From Asanoa hainanensis (GTDB lineage Bacteria; Actinomycetota; Actinomycetes; Mycobacteriales; Micromonosporaceae), in NCBI RefSeq assembly GCF_900188485.1, contig NZ_FZPH01000003.1:620001-684000 (forward strand): a stretch of DNA of 64,000 nt. Direction: 5' to 3'. Shown here piece by piece: positions 27,996 through 36,717 of the stretch. The stretch's first letter is position 1. The number at the start of each line of letters is the position of its first letter. The notes under the pieces were generated by a model. The model saw nothing but the letters and a program-made list of their open reading frames with translations, was not told the origin of the DNA and did not search any database. The translations under genes were made by a program, and so were the position numbers.

Positions 27996-28620
27996 CGACG
28001 CTCGCACCCGGGGCCAGGCGCTGGTAGTCGACCTTGAGCAGGCGCCCGAGGACACCGTCGACGAGCTTGCCACCGGCCTCGTTGATGATCCCGTCGTGCA
28101 GCGCGTACGCGTGGCGGGGTGCGACGGCCCGGACGAAGTCGACCGACTCGCTGATCTTCAGCCACGGTGCCGACACCGGCACGAACAGCGTCTCGACCCG
28201 GGCGCCCTCGGGCACGTCGAACGAGTCGCCCGGGTGGTAGACGGACTCGTTGACCAGGAAGCCCAGGTTGGCGATCCGCGGGATGTCCGGGTGGATCTCG
28301 GCGTGCATGCCACCGAAGGCGCGCACCGGCACGCCGGCGGCCGAGAAGGACTGTCCAGTCTCGACGGCGGTCACCATGTCGCCCAGCGCGGAGAGCTTGC
28401 CGGCGACGTCGGCGTTGGTGTGGATGGTCGCGTTCGGACGCTTGGCGAGCGCGTCGGAGACCGCGTCGACGTCGAGATGGTCGGGGTGCTCGTGGGTGAT
28501 CAGCACGGCGTCGACCCCGTCGAGCGCCGCCCGTTCACTGAACCCTCCCGGATCGATGACCAGCACGGCACCGTCCTGCTCGATACGTACACAGGAATGG
28601 CCAAATTTGGTCAGTCGCAT
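27988..28620 (-). CDS. MBL-fold metallo-hydrolase (UlaG-like)
   Basis: A 210-residue beta-lactamase-fold hydrolase. The metal motif THEHPDHLD (about residues 52-60), later HAEIHPD, the Asp in YHPGDSFD and a late ALHDG histidine are all present. This UlaG/YycJ-like clade contains lactonases and phosphoesterases; substrate cannot be called. The ATG at 28620 begins MRLTKFGHSCVRIE, the usual start of the family, with AGGGGG upstream. First gene of a coupled three-gene operon; divergent from the DUF4349 lipoprotein. Confidence 0.88.
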   Translation of the reverse strand: MRLTKFGHSCVRIEQDGAVLVIDPGGFSERAALDGVDAVLITHEHPDHLDVDAVSDALAKRPNATIHTNADVAGKLSALGDMVTAVETGQSFSAAGVPVRAFGGMHAEIHPDIPRIANLGFLVNESVYHPGDSFDVPEGARVETLFVPVSAPWLKISESVDFVRAVAPRHAYALHDGIINEAGGKLVDGVLGRLLKVDYQRLAPGASVDA

Positions 28621-28734
28621 CTCGTGACCCCCTGGCTGCCGAATCGTGATGTCCCCTGGCGAGTCTGCCGGAACCGGCGCGCGCACGCTGCGCGTCTGAC
28701 CGACGAACTCGCACACGATTCGGAGGGGACAGAT

Positions 28735-29748
28735 ATGGGCAGCGTACGACGGGGGCGAGCGCTGGCCGCCCTGGCGGCCGGTGGGCTCGCGGCCGGCTTG
28801 GCGTTGGCCGGCTGCGGCGCCGGGGAGGATTCGGGGAACAGCGGCAGCGCGGTCGCGCCCGCGGCCGCCGGGGCTGACTCGGCCGTCGAGGACCGCACCC
28901 AGACCAGCGGCGACGCAGGCGCGGGCGACCAGGCGAAGGCCGCCGAGGGCGCGCCCAACCAGGCTCAGGCCCAGCAGGGCGGTGCCGGCGACGTGGATCT
29001 CGCCGTCGACCAGCGCCAGATCATCTACACCGGGTCGATCATGGTCCGGGTCGAGAACGTCGAGCGCACCGCCGCCGAGATCACCTCGCTGGTGGCCGGC
29101 GCGGGCGGCTTCGTCGGTGGTGACAAGCGCACCGACGACGGCGGCCGCTCCGAGGCGGTGCTGACCCTGCGGGTGCCGGCCGACCGGTTCACCTCGGTCG
29201 TCGACGAGATCGCCGGCAAGGGCACCGACGACCGGCGCGAGATCAGCACCCAGGACGTCACCGAGGACGTCGTCGACCTCGACGCCCGGATCACCACCCA
29301 GCGCGCCCGCGTGGAGAGCGCCCGGCGGCTGCTCGGCCAGGCCAAGACGATCAACGACCTGGTCTCGCTGGAGAACGAGTTGGGCCGGCGCGAGGCCGAC
29401 CTGGCGTCGCTGGAGGGCAAGAAGCGCCGGCTGGCCGACCTGACCGCCCTGTCGACGATCACGGCGACCCTGCTCGGGCCAGAGGCGCAGGCGCCGCCAC
29501 CGCCGCCGGACGACGACAACACCGGCTTCCTGGCCGGCCTACGCGGCGGCTGGAACGCCTTCACGGCCACCCTTGGTGTCGCACTGACCGTGCTGGGCGC
29601 GCTGGTGCCGTGGCTGGTCCTGGTCGGGCTGGGCCTGCTGGTCTGGGTCTACGTGCGCCGCCGGCGCGCCGGGCCGGGGGTGCCGGCGGTGGCCGGGCCG
29701 GCGATACCGACCCAGCCGGTCGCGGCCGAAGAGAGCGAGAAGGTCTAG
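28735..29748 (+). CDS. DUF4349 lipoprotein
   Basis: A 337-residue exported lipoprotein. It has a signal sequence with lipobox LALAGC (Cys near residue 27), an Ala/Gly/Gln-rich disordered stretch, then the DUF4349 domain (about 90-250) with RQIIYTGSIMVRVENVERTAAEI and a coiled coil (about 195-250). A membrane span (about 285-308) and basic tail follow. Lipid anchor plus C-terminal span is typical of the family, whose role is unknown; an envelope function is likely. The ATG at 28735 has GGAGGGG 7 nt upstream. Its stop shares CTAG with the convergent M20 gene. Confidence 0.87.
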   Translation: MGSVRRGRALAALAAGGLAAGLALAGCGAGEDSGNSGSAVAPAAAGADSAVEDRTQTSGDAGAGDQAKAAEGAPNQAQAQQGGAGDVDLAVDQRQIIYTGSIMVRVENVERTAAEITSLVAGAGGFVGGDKRTDDGGRSEAVLTLRVPADRFTSVVDEIAGKGTDDRREISTQDVTEDVVDLDARITTQRARVESARRLLGQAKTINDLVSLENELGRREADLASLEGKKRRLADLTALSTITATLLGPEAQAPPPPPDDDNTGFLAGLRGGWNAFTATLGVALTVLGALVPWLVLVGLGLLVWVYVRRRRAGPGVPAVAGPAIPTQPVAAEESEKV

Positions 29749-30971
29749 AAGGTGCCGGCGGCGAGGGCGGCCAGGGCGGTGTGCACCATGACGCGCACGC
29801 CGTAGCCGATGGCCTTCTCGTCGACGTCGAACGTCGACTGGTGGATGTCGGGCTTGACCTCGGCGCCCTGCGGCGTGGTGCCGAGCCGGATCATCGCGCC
29901 GGGCACCTGCTCGAGATAGAACGCGAAGTCTTCGCCACCCATGCTGATCTCGGCCTCGACCACCCGGTCGGGGCCGAGCGCGGCACCGGCCGCCCCGGCC
30001 ACCACGGCGGTGGCCATCCGGTCGTTGATCACCGGCGGCACGCCGCGGGTGTAGGTCACCTCGACCTCGGCGCCGGTCGCGGCGACGACGTCGTGGATCA
30101 GCTTCGTGATCAGCTCGGGCGCCTCGCGCCAGGCCTCGCGGTTGAGGATCCGGACGGTGCCCTTGAGGTTGGCCACGGCGGGGATCGCGTTGTAGGCCTC
30201 GCCCGCGTGCGCCCGGCCCCAGACCATCGAGACGCCCGCGCGGGCGTCGACCCGGCGGTCAAGCAGCGACGGCACGTCGACGATCACTCGGCCCATCGCG
30301 TGCACCAGGTCGGTGGTCAGGTGCGGGCGGGCGGTGTGGCCGCCGCGGCCGCGCAGGTTGACCTCGATCGTGTCGGCGGCCGCGGTGAACGGGCCGGAGC
30401 GCACGCCGACCAGGCCGACCGGGAGTTGCGGGGCGCAGTGCAGCGCGTAGATCGCCGCGACGTCCTTGAGCCCGCCGGCCGAGATCACCTCGGGCGCACC
30501 GGAGGGGATGCACTCCTCGCCGGGCTGGAACAGCAGCCGGACCCGTCCGGGCAGCTCGTCGCGCTCGGCGAGCTGGGCGAGCGCCAGGCCCGTGCCGAGC
30601 AGGATCGTGGTGTGCACGTCGTGGCCGCAGGCGTGCGCGACGCCGTCGACGGTGGACCGGTAGGGCACGTCCTTGCCGTCCGGCAGCGGCAGCGCGTCGA
30701 GGTCGGCGCGCAGCGCGATCACCCGGTCACCCTCGCCCACGTCGCAGATCACGCCGTTGCCCTTGGGCAGCAGGCGTGGCGTCAGGCCGGCGACGGCCAG
30801 CTCCCGCGCGACCAGGGACGCGGTCTCGAACTCCTGGTGGGAGAGCTCCGGGTGGGCGTGGATGTGACGACGTACGGCTACGAGCTCGGCGCCCCGGGCG
30901 GCCAGCCAGCGGTCTAGCTGACCTGGGAGGGGGTCGGCGCCAGGCGGTGTCTCAGGCCATGAGGACGCCAT
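29745..30971 (-). CDS. M20 family amidohydrolase/peptidase
   Basis: A 408-residue M20D-type metallohydrolase. Zinc ligands are visible in ACGHDVHTTILLG, QPGEECIPSGAPEV and the late GGEDFAFYLE, with RRHIHAHPELSHQE near the start. The family removes acyl groups or cleaves small peptides (aminoacylase/hippuricase type). The ATG at 30971 is chosen; GTG at 31010 or the open frame further upstream (to 31193) are alternatives, but the added residues do not resemble the family. It is preceded by a long non-coding gap. Confidence 0.9.
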   Translation of the reverse strand: MASSWPETPPGADPLPGQLDRWLAARGAELVAVRRHIHAHPELSHQEFETASLVARELAVAGLTPRLLPKGNGVICDVGEGDRVIALRADLDALPLPDGKDVPYRSTVDGVAHACGHDVHTTILLGTGLALAQLAERDELPGRVRLLFQPGEECIPSGAPEVISAGGLKDVAAIYALHCAPQLPVGLVGVRSGPFTAAADTIEVNLRGRGGHTARPHLTTDLVHAMGRVIVDVPSLLDRRVDARAGVSMVWGRAHAGEAYNAIPAVANLKGTVRILNREAWREAPELITKLIHDVVAATGAEVEVTYTRGVPPVINDRMATAVVAGAAGAALGPDRVVEAEISMGGEDFAFYLEQVPGAMIRLGTTPQGAEVKPDIHQSTFDVDEKAIGYGVRVMVHTALAALAAGTF

Positions 30972-31427
30972 CGGGCTGCTGTTGGAAGGCAGCGTCAACG
31001 CACTCGTCACGTGAAAATCTCGATCACTCTGGGCGGAATGGGACTTGGCTAGCCTAGACCTCCGACGGTGACGCTGCGCAACATCATTATGGTGATGATC
31101 AGATCGCGCAGGGTCACGAATGCCCTGGTAGGAGCCCTCGTCGAGTGGCGGGGACGCGTCAGCGGTCGACTTGAACCCTGCCAACTGTCCCACACCTCCT
31201 ACAACGCGTGATGGTGGCGGCGGACACGGCCACGCCGCTGGATCGCACGTGAAATCCGGTTATCTGACGTCAATCTACCCGGCGGGTGGTCACCTTGCCG
31301 GGTGAGGCGACTTACGCTGACACGTTCCCGGGACTCAAAGCCGCACAGCCGGTGCGCCAGATCTTCATTGCTGAGCGTAACCGCGCGCTGTCCCTTCGAG
31401 GTTAACGCACCGTAACAAGGCTTCGGG
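30972..31427. other. 456-bp gap upstream of the M20 gene
   Basis: No convincing gene. It holds a hairpin at 31278-31302 (CCCGGC/GCCGGG arms with inner GGTG/CACC) and, on the minus strand near 31190-31205, a strong GGAGGTG with no well-spaced start. A 48-codon minus-strand frame starting at that site ends in a hydrophobic run, but the spacing to its GTG is wrong. The acyl-CoA mutase stop lies at 31428; no T-rich terminator is seen. Confidence 0.4.
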
Positions 31428-33008
31428 TCAGAACCGCTCGACCGGGCGGTAGACCCCCCATACCTCGCGAAGGGCGTTGCAAACCTCCCCCACTGTGGCG
31501 TACGCGCGCAAGGCCTCGCGCATCGGGTAAAGCACGTTGTCGGTGCCCTGCGCCGCCCGTTTGAGCTCGGCCAGCGCGGCCTGCACCGCGGCGCCGTCCC
31601 GGGACTCCCGGATCGCGGCCAGCCGCTTGGCCTGGGCCGCCTCGATCGCCGGGTCGACCCGCAGCGGCTCGTACGGCTCCTCCTCGGCGATCGTGAAGCG
31701 GTTGAGCCCGACCACCACCCGCTCGCCGCTGTCGATCTCCTGCGCCACCCGGTAGGCCGAGGTCTCGATCTCGTTCTTCTGGAAGCCGGCCTCGATCGCG
31801 TCGACCGAGGAGCCGTAGGACGCGACCCGCTCCATCAGGGCCAGCGCCCCGGCCTCGATCTCGTCGGTCATCGCCTCCACGACGTACGAGCCGGCGAACG
31901 GGTCGACGGTCGCGGTCAGGTCGGTCTCGTAGGCGAGCACCTGCTGGGTGCGCAGGGCCAGCCGCGCCGCCTTCTCGGTCGGCAGCGCGATCGCCTCGTC
32001 GTACGAGTTGGTGTGCAGCGACTGCGTGCCGCCCAGCACCGCGCCCAGGCCCTGCACCGCCACCCGGACCAGGTTGACCTCGGGCTGCTGGGCGGTGAGC
32101 TGCACGCCGGCCGTCTGGGTGTGGAACCGCAGCATCATCGACTTCGGGTCCTGCGCGCCGAACTCGTCGCGCATCAGCCGGGCCCAGATCCGCCGGGCCG
32201 CGCGGAACTTCGCGACCTCCTCGAGCAGCGTGGTGCGGGCGACGAAGAAGAACGACAACCGGGGCGCGAAGTCGTCGACGGCGAGCCCGGCCGCGATCGC
32301 GGCGCGTACGTAGTCGACGCCGTTGGCCAGCGTGAACGCGATCTCCTGCGTGGGCGTCGCTCCCGCCTCCGCCATGTGGTAGCCGGAGATGGAGATGGTG
32401 TTCCACTTCGGCACTTCGGCCCGGCAGTACGCGAAGGTGTCGGCGACCAGGCGCAACGACGGCTTCGGCGGGAAGATGTACGTGCCGCGCGCGATGTATT
32501 CCTTCAGGATGTCGTTCTGGATCGTGCCGTTGAGCGCGCTGCCCGGGATGCCGGCCTCTTCCGCGACGAGCTGGTAGAGCAGCAACAGCACCGACCCGGG
32601 CGCGTTGATCGTCATCGACGTCGACACCTTGTCGAGCGGGATGCCGTCGAACAGCGTCTTCATGTCGGCCAGCGAGTCGATCGCCACGCCGACCTTGCCG
32701 ACCTCGCCGTGCGCGACCGGGTCGTCGGAGTCGTACCCCATCTGGGTCGGCAGGTCGAACGCCACCGACAGGCCCATCGTGCCGTGCTCGAGGAGCTGGT
32801 GATAGCGGGCGTTGGACTCGGTCGCGGTGCCGAAGCCCGCGTACTGGCGCATCGTCCACGGGCGCGAGGTGTACATCGTCGGATAGACACCGCGGGTGTA
32901 CGGAAACTCGCCCGGACGGCCCGTCCGCTTGTCGATGTCGCCGGGAAGGTCTGACTGGTCGTAGACCGGCTTGACCGGAAAACCCGACTCCGTCTTTCGC
33001 TGCGCCAT
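31428..33008 (-). CDS. Acyl-CoA mutase large subunit (methylmalonyl-CoA mutase family)
   Basis: A 526-residue TIM-barrel half of a B12-dependent acyl-CoA mutase: [24 protein letters not shown] near the start, [44 protein letters not shown] and [17 protein letters not shown]. The Tyr in RGVY and Arg in PSLR correspond to the methylmalonyl-selecting residues; isobutyryl-CoA mutases carry Phe and Gln there. There is no cobalamin-binding domain (DxHxxG), so a separate small subunit encoded elsewhere is required. The ATG at 33008 follows TAGGAT by 6 nt. It may feed propionate into succinyl-CoA or balance extender units. Confidence 0.88.
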   Translation of the reverse strand: MAQRKTESGFPVKPVYDQSDLPGDIDKRTGRPGEFPYTRGVYPTMYTSRPWTMRQYAGFGTATESNARYHQLLEHGTMGLSVAFDLPTQMGYDSDDPVAHGEVGKVGVAIDSLADMKTLFDGIPLDKVSTSMTINAPGSVLLLLYQLVAEEAGIPGSALNGTIQNDILKEYIARGTYIFPPKPSLRLVADTFAYCRAEVPKWNTISISGYHMAEAGATPTQEIAFTLANGVDYVRAAIAAGLAVDDFAPRLSFFFVARTTLLEEVAKFRAARRIWARLMRDEFGAQDPKSMMLRFHTQTAGVQLTAQQPEVNLVRVAVQGLGAVLGGTQSLHTNSYDEAIALPTEKAARLALRTQQVLAYETDLTATVDPFAGSYVVEAMTDEIEAGALALMERVASYGSSVDAIEAGFQKNEIETSAYRVAQEIDSGERVVVGLNRFTIAEEEPYEPLRVDPAIEAAQAKRLAAIRESRDGAAVQAALAELKRAAQGTDNVLYPMREALRAYATVGEVCNALREVWGVYRPVERF

Positions 33009-33014
33009 TAACGA

Positions 33015-33020
33015 ATCCTA
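33015..33020 (-). promoter_or_regulatory. -10 box of the acyl-CoA mutase gene
   Basis: TAGGAT ends 6 nt before the ATG at 33008. A leaderless transcript is likely. Confidence 0.4.
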
Positions 33021-33188
33021 AGGCTCGCCGACGTCCGCCACCGTGAGGCATTGGGCACAGACGGTTCGGGTGTTTGACACCCAACGTCGATGATCCATCA
33101 CAACAGGTGATGCGGTTTCCCTTATCGGGCCGCCTCCCCCAAGATAGGGAGGTTGGTAACTGGCCCTCGACCCCCCGGCGGCTTTTCA

Positions 33189-35027
33189 GTGACTCAGATT
33201 CCGACGTGGAGCGGCTCCGCCACCTCCGGATCCAACAACTCAGCACCAGCTACGGCGGTCTCGGGCAGCCGTGCCGCGCCCGGCGCGATGATCGGCGGTC
33301 GCTACTCCCTCCGCGCCGCCGTCGGCCACGGCGGCATGGGCACCGTCTGGCGGGCCAACGACGTCCTGCTGCGCCGTGACGTCGCCGTCAAGGAGGTCGT
33401 GCTCCCGCCGGGCCTCGCGCCCAGCGACCGCGACTCCATGTACGAGCGGACGATGCGCGAGGCGCGCGCCGCGGCGGCCCTCCAGCACCCGTCGGTCGTC
33501 CAGGTCTACGACGTCGTCCAAGAGAACGGTCGACCGTGGATCGTCATGGAGCTGCTCGACGCCCGCAGCCTCGCCGACATGGTGATCGAAGACGGCCCGG
33601 TCGCGCCGCGCGCGGTCGCGAAGATCGGCATCGCGCTGCTCGGCGCGCTGGAGATCGCCCACGCCAACGGTGTGCTGCACCGTGACGTCAAGCCGGCCAA
33701 CGTGCTCATCTGCTCCGACGGTCGGTGCGTGCTCACCGACTTCGGCGTCGCCCGGATGCCCACCGACGTGCAGCTCACCACGCCGGGCATGGTGCTCGGC
33801 TCGCCGCACTTCATCTCGCCCGAGCGCGCCATGGGCCAGGACTTCGGCCCGCCCAGCGACCTGTTCTCGCTCGGCGTGACGCTCTACACCGCCATCGAGG
33901 GGCGCCCGCCGTTCGACCGGGGCGACCCGATCGAGACGATGCACGCCGTCGTCGAGGACCCGCCGGCGCCGACCAGCCGCGCCGGCGTGCTCAACGACGT
34001 GCTGATGGGCCTGCTGGAGAAGGACCCGGCCCGCCGGTTCGACGCGAACACGTCCCGCGCCATGCTGCGCGAGCTGCTGGCCGGGCCGTTGGTCAGCAAG
34101 GCGCCGGTGCACATGATGACCGACCCGTACGCGGTCGTGCCGGCCCAGCGCTCCCCCTGGCAGGCGCCCGCGCCGCAGCCGCAGCAGGAGCGCCCGACCG
34201 GCCAGATCGGTGGCCGGGCGATGCTGGCGCCGGGCGAGTCGCTGTCCGACCGGCTCGGCGCCGGGCCGGGCAGGCCCGTCCCGCAGTCCCACGGGCCGCT
34301 GCAGGCCCCGACCGGCCAGATGCCCGCACCGAGCTGGGGTCCGCCCCCGGGCCAGCCGTCCGGCGGCGGGTCGCTGGGTGGCCTCAAGCGCCGCGGCGGC
34401 GACCTGGTCGACACGGTCAAGGGCTGGCCGCGCAAGGTTCAGCTTGGCGTCGCCGGCGGCCTCGCGGTCGTGCTGATCCTGATCGGGTTCGTCGCGCTCA
34501 ACGGTGGCGGCGGCGACGAGCCGACCGGCAACACCACCCCCGTCCAGGCGGGCGGGCCGACCGGTGCGCCGGCGGCGGCCGACTTCCCCACCCAGCAGCA
34601 CTCCGAGCGCGGTGTCTCCGTCAACGTGCCGAAGGGCTGGAAGAAGGCCGGCGGCGGGAAGTCCGTCTACTTCGACTACATCGATCCGGACGACTCGGGC
34701 CGCAAGGTGCGCATCCTCGTCGAAACGGTCAGCACGAAGGCCACCCCGACCGGGTTCCTCCAGGCCGCCGAGCGCGGGCTCAAGGGCAACAGCAAGTCCT
34801 GCCCCAAGCCGTACGAGCGGGTCGACCTGCGCGACGGCGAGATCGGCGGCCGGGTCTCCAGTGAGCTGGAATACACCTGCGGGGGCGAGTCGAGCCGGCA
34901 CGGCGTCTGGGGCGCGGTGGTCAAGGACGGGAAGGCGTACTCGTTCTTCCTGACCAGCACCGAGGACCGGTTCGCCGACAGCAAGCCGATCTTCGACGAG
35001 ATGGTCAGGTCCTTCGAGCTCACCTGA
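33189..35027 (+). CDS. Membrane-anchored Ser/Thr protein kinase
   Basis: A 612-residue Hanks-type kinase. The kinase domain (about 35-290) has VGHGGMGTVW, AVKEV, HRDVKPANVL, a regular DFG (LTDFGVA) and SPHFISPERA. A Pro/Gln/Gly linker follows, then one membrane span (about 430-450), and an extracellular domain of about 140 residues with ERGVSVNVPKGWKK and two Cys residues (SCPKP, YTCGG). There are no PASTA repeats. The extracellular part resembles that of the kinase at 1.1-3.3 kb, so they are probably paralogues sensing similar cues. The start is uncertain: GTG 33189 was taken; ATG 33153 and ATG 33288 are in frame. Confidence 0.9.
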   Translation: MTQIPTWSGSATSGSNNSAPATAVSGSRAAPGAMIGGRYSLRAAVGHGGMGTVWRANDVLLRRDVAVKEVVLPPGLAPSDRDSMYERTMREARAAAALQHPSVVQVYDVVQENGRPWIVMELLDARSLADMVIEDGPVAPRAVAKIGIALLGALEIAHANGVLHRDVKPANVLICSDGRCVLTDFGVARMPTDVQLTTPGMVLGSPHFISPERAMGQDFGPPSDLFSLGVTLYTAIEGRPPFDRGDPIETMHAVVEDPPAPTSRAGVLNDVLMGLLEKDPARRFDANTSRAMLRELLAGPLVSKAPVHMMTDPYAVVPAQRSPWQAPAPQPQQERPTGQIGGRAMLAPGESLSDRLGAGPGRPVPQSHGPLQAPTGQMPAPSWGPPPGQPSGGGSLGGLKRRGGDLVDTVKGWPRKVQLGVAGGLAVVLILIGFVALNGGGGDEPTGNTTPVQAGGPTGAPAAADFPTQQHSERGVSVNVPKGWKKAGGGKSVYFDYIDPDDSGRKVRILVETVSTKATPTGFLQAAERGLKGNSKSCPKPYERVDLRDGEIGGRVSSELEYTCGGESSRHGVWGAVVKDGKAYSFFLTSTEDRFADSKPIFDEMVRSFELT

Positions 35028-35070
35028 TCCCGTCGGTGCCGCCCAGCGCGACACGTGCTATCAAAACGGG

Positions 35071-36717
35071 ATGACTGACCTCGACGACCTGGAGGCCCGT
35101 GCGCGGGCGTGGCTGGCCGACGACCCCGACGAGACGAGCCGGGCCGAGCTGGCCCGGGTGCTCGACGGGCTGCCCGGCACCGCCGCCGATCTGGCCGACC
35201 GGTTCGCCGGGCCACTGACCTTCGGCACGGCGGGGCTGCGCGGCCCGCTGCGGGCCGGACCGAACGGGATGAACCTCGCCGTGGTCACCCAGGCGGCGGC
35301 CGGCCTCGTGAGCTGGCTCGGCGCCCGCGGTGCGTCCGGTCCGCTGGTCATCGGGTACGACGCCCGCCACGGCTCGAAGGAGTTCGCCGAGCGGACCGCC
35401 CGGGTCGCGACCGGTGCCGGGCGGGAGGCGCTGGTGCTGCCGCGCCCCCTGCCGACGCCGGTGCTGGCGTACGCGGTCCGCAAGCTCTCCGCCGCCGCCG
35501 GTGTGATGGTGACCGCCAGCCACAACCCGCCGCAGGACAACGGCTACAAGGTCTACCTGGGTGCTTCGCTTGGCGGGTCGCTCGGTGCCGGTGCGCAGAT
35601 CGTGCCGCCGGCCGACGTCGAGATCTCGGCCGCCATCGCGGCCGTCGGTGCGCTGTCGTCCGTACCGCTGGGATCGCTCGGGGTGGTTCTCGACGAGGAC
35701 ATCGTCGAGTCCTATGTGGAGGCGGCGGCCCGGGTCGTCGATCCGGACGGGCCGCGTGACCTGGCGGTGGCCTACACACCGCTGCACGGCGTCGGAGCCC
35801 AGGTGCTGGCGGCGGCGTTCGCGCGGGCCGGTTTCGCCCGGCCGCACGAGGTCGCCGAGCAGACCGAGCCCGACCCGCTCTTCCCCACGGTGGCGTTCCC
35901 CAACCCGGAAGAGCCCGGCGCGATCGACCGGGTGATCGAGCTCGCCACGGTGACCGGCGCCGACATCGCGATCGCCAACGACCCCGACGCGGACCGGTGC
36001 GCGGTGGCGATCCCGGGCCCCACGGGTTGGCGGATGCTGCGCGGCGACGAGGTGGGCGTGCTGCTCGCCGACCACCTTCAGCGGCGCGGGGTGACCGGGC
36101 GCTTCGCCACGACGATCGTCTCGTCCTCGCTGCTGTCCCAGCTGTGCTCGCGGCGCGGAGTTCCTTACGGTGCGACGCTGACCGGCTTCAAGTGGATCGT
36201 GCGGGCCGGTGACGACCTTGCTTTCGGGTACGAGGAGGCGCTCGGGTACTGCGTGGCGCCCTCGTTGGTCCGGGACAAGGACGGCATCACGGCGGCGCTG
36301 CTGGTGGCCGAGCTCGCGGCGGGGTTGAAGGCGTCGCTGCGGACGATCGGCGACCGGCTGGACGAGATCGCCGCCGAGTACGGCGTGTACGCCACCGACC
36401 AGCTCTCGGTCCGCGTCGACGACCTTTCGGAGATCGACACGGCGATGGCGTACATCCGCAACAAGACGCCAGGTTCGCTGCTCGACGACGCGGTGATCTC
36501 GGTCGAGGACCTGGCGCCCGCGAACGACGTGCTGATTCTGCGCACCGAGTCCGCCCGGGTCGTGGTCCGGCCGTCGGGCACCGAGCCCAAGCTGAAGGCG
36601 TACCTGGAAGTGGTCGAACCCGTCGTGGACGGCGACGTGGCGGCGGCGCGGGAGCGGGCTTCGGCGTCGGTCCGGGCTCTGCGCACGGAGACGGCGGCGG
36701 CGCTCGGGATCTGGTGA
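35071..36717 (+). CDS. Phosphosugar mutase (phosphoglucomutase/phosphomannomutase)
   Basis: A 548-residue alpha-D-phosphohexomutase. All four site motifs are visible: phosphoserine loop TASHNPPQDNGYKVY, metal loop NDPDADRCAVA, sugar loop GYEEALGYCV and phosphate loop RPSGTEPKLKAYLEV. It interconverts hexose 1- and 6-phosphates; the length and the N-terminal AxxWLxDDPDxxTR-like segment fit the PgmB/ManB type of actinomycetes, which can also act on pentose phosphates. The ATG at 35071 lies 43 bp after the kinase stop. It abuts the convergent membrane protein gene without a gap. Confidence 0.92.
   Translation: MTDLDDLEARARAWLADDPDETSRAELARVLDGLPGTAADLADRFAGPLTFGTAGLRGPLRAGPNGMNLAVVTQAAAGLVSWLGARGASGPLVIGYDARHGSKEFAERTARVATGAGREALVLPRPLPTPVLAYAVRKLSAAAGVMVTASHNPPQDNGYKVYLGASLGGSLGAGAQIVPPADVEISAAIAAVGALSSVPLGSLGVVLDEDIVESYVEAAARVVDPDGPRDLAVAYTPLHGVGAQVLAAAFARAGFARPHEVAEQTEPDPLFPTVAFPNPEEPGAIDRVIELATVTGADIAIANDPDADRCAVAIPGPTGWRMLRGDEVGVLLADHLQRRGVTGRFATTIVSSSLLSQLCSRRGVPYGATLTGFKWIVRAGDDLAFGYEEALGYCVAPSLVRDKDGITAALLVAELAAGLKASLRTIGDRLDEIAAEYGVYATDQLSVRVDDLSEIDTAMAYIRNKTPGSLLDDAVISVEDLAPANDVLILRTESARVVVRPSGTEPKLKAYLEVVEPVVDGDVAAARERASASVRALRTETAAALGIW

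Noticed and set aside
31165-31200. GGTTCAAGTC on the minus strand, resembling a tRNA T-loop
   Set aside because: The flanking bases do not pair as a T-stem and no cloverleaf or acceptor arm can be formed.
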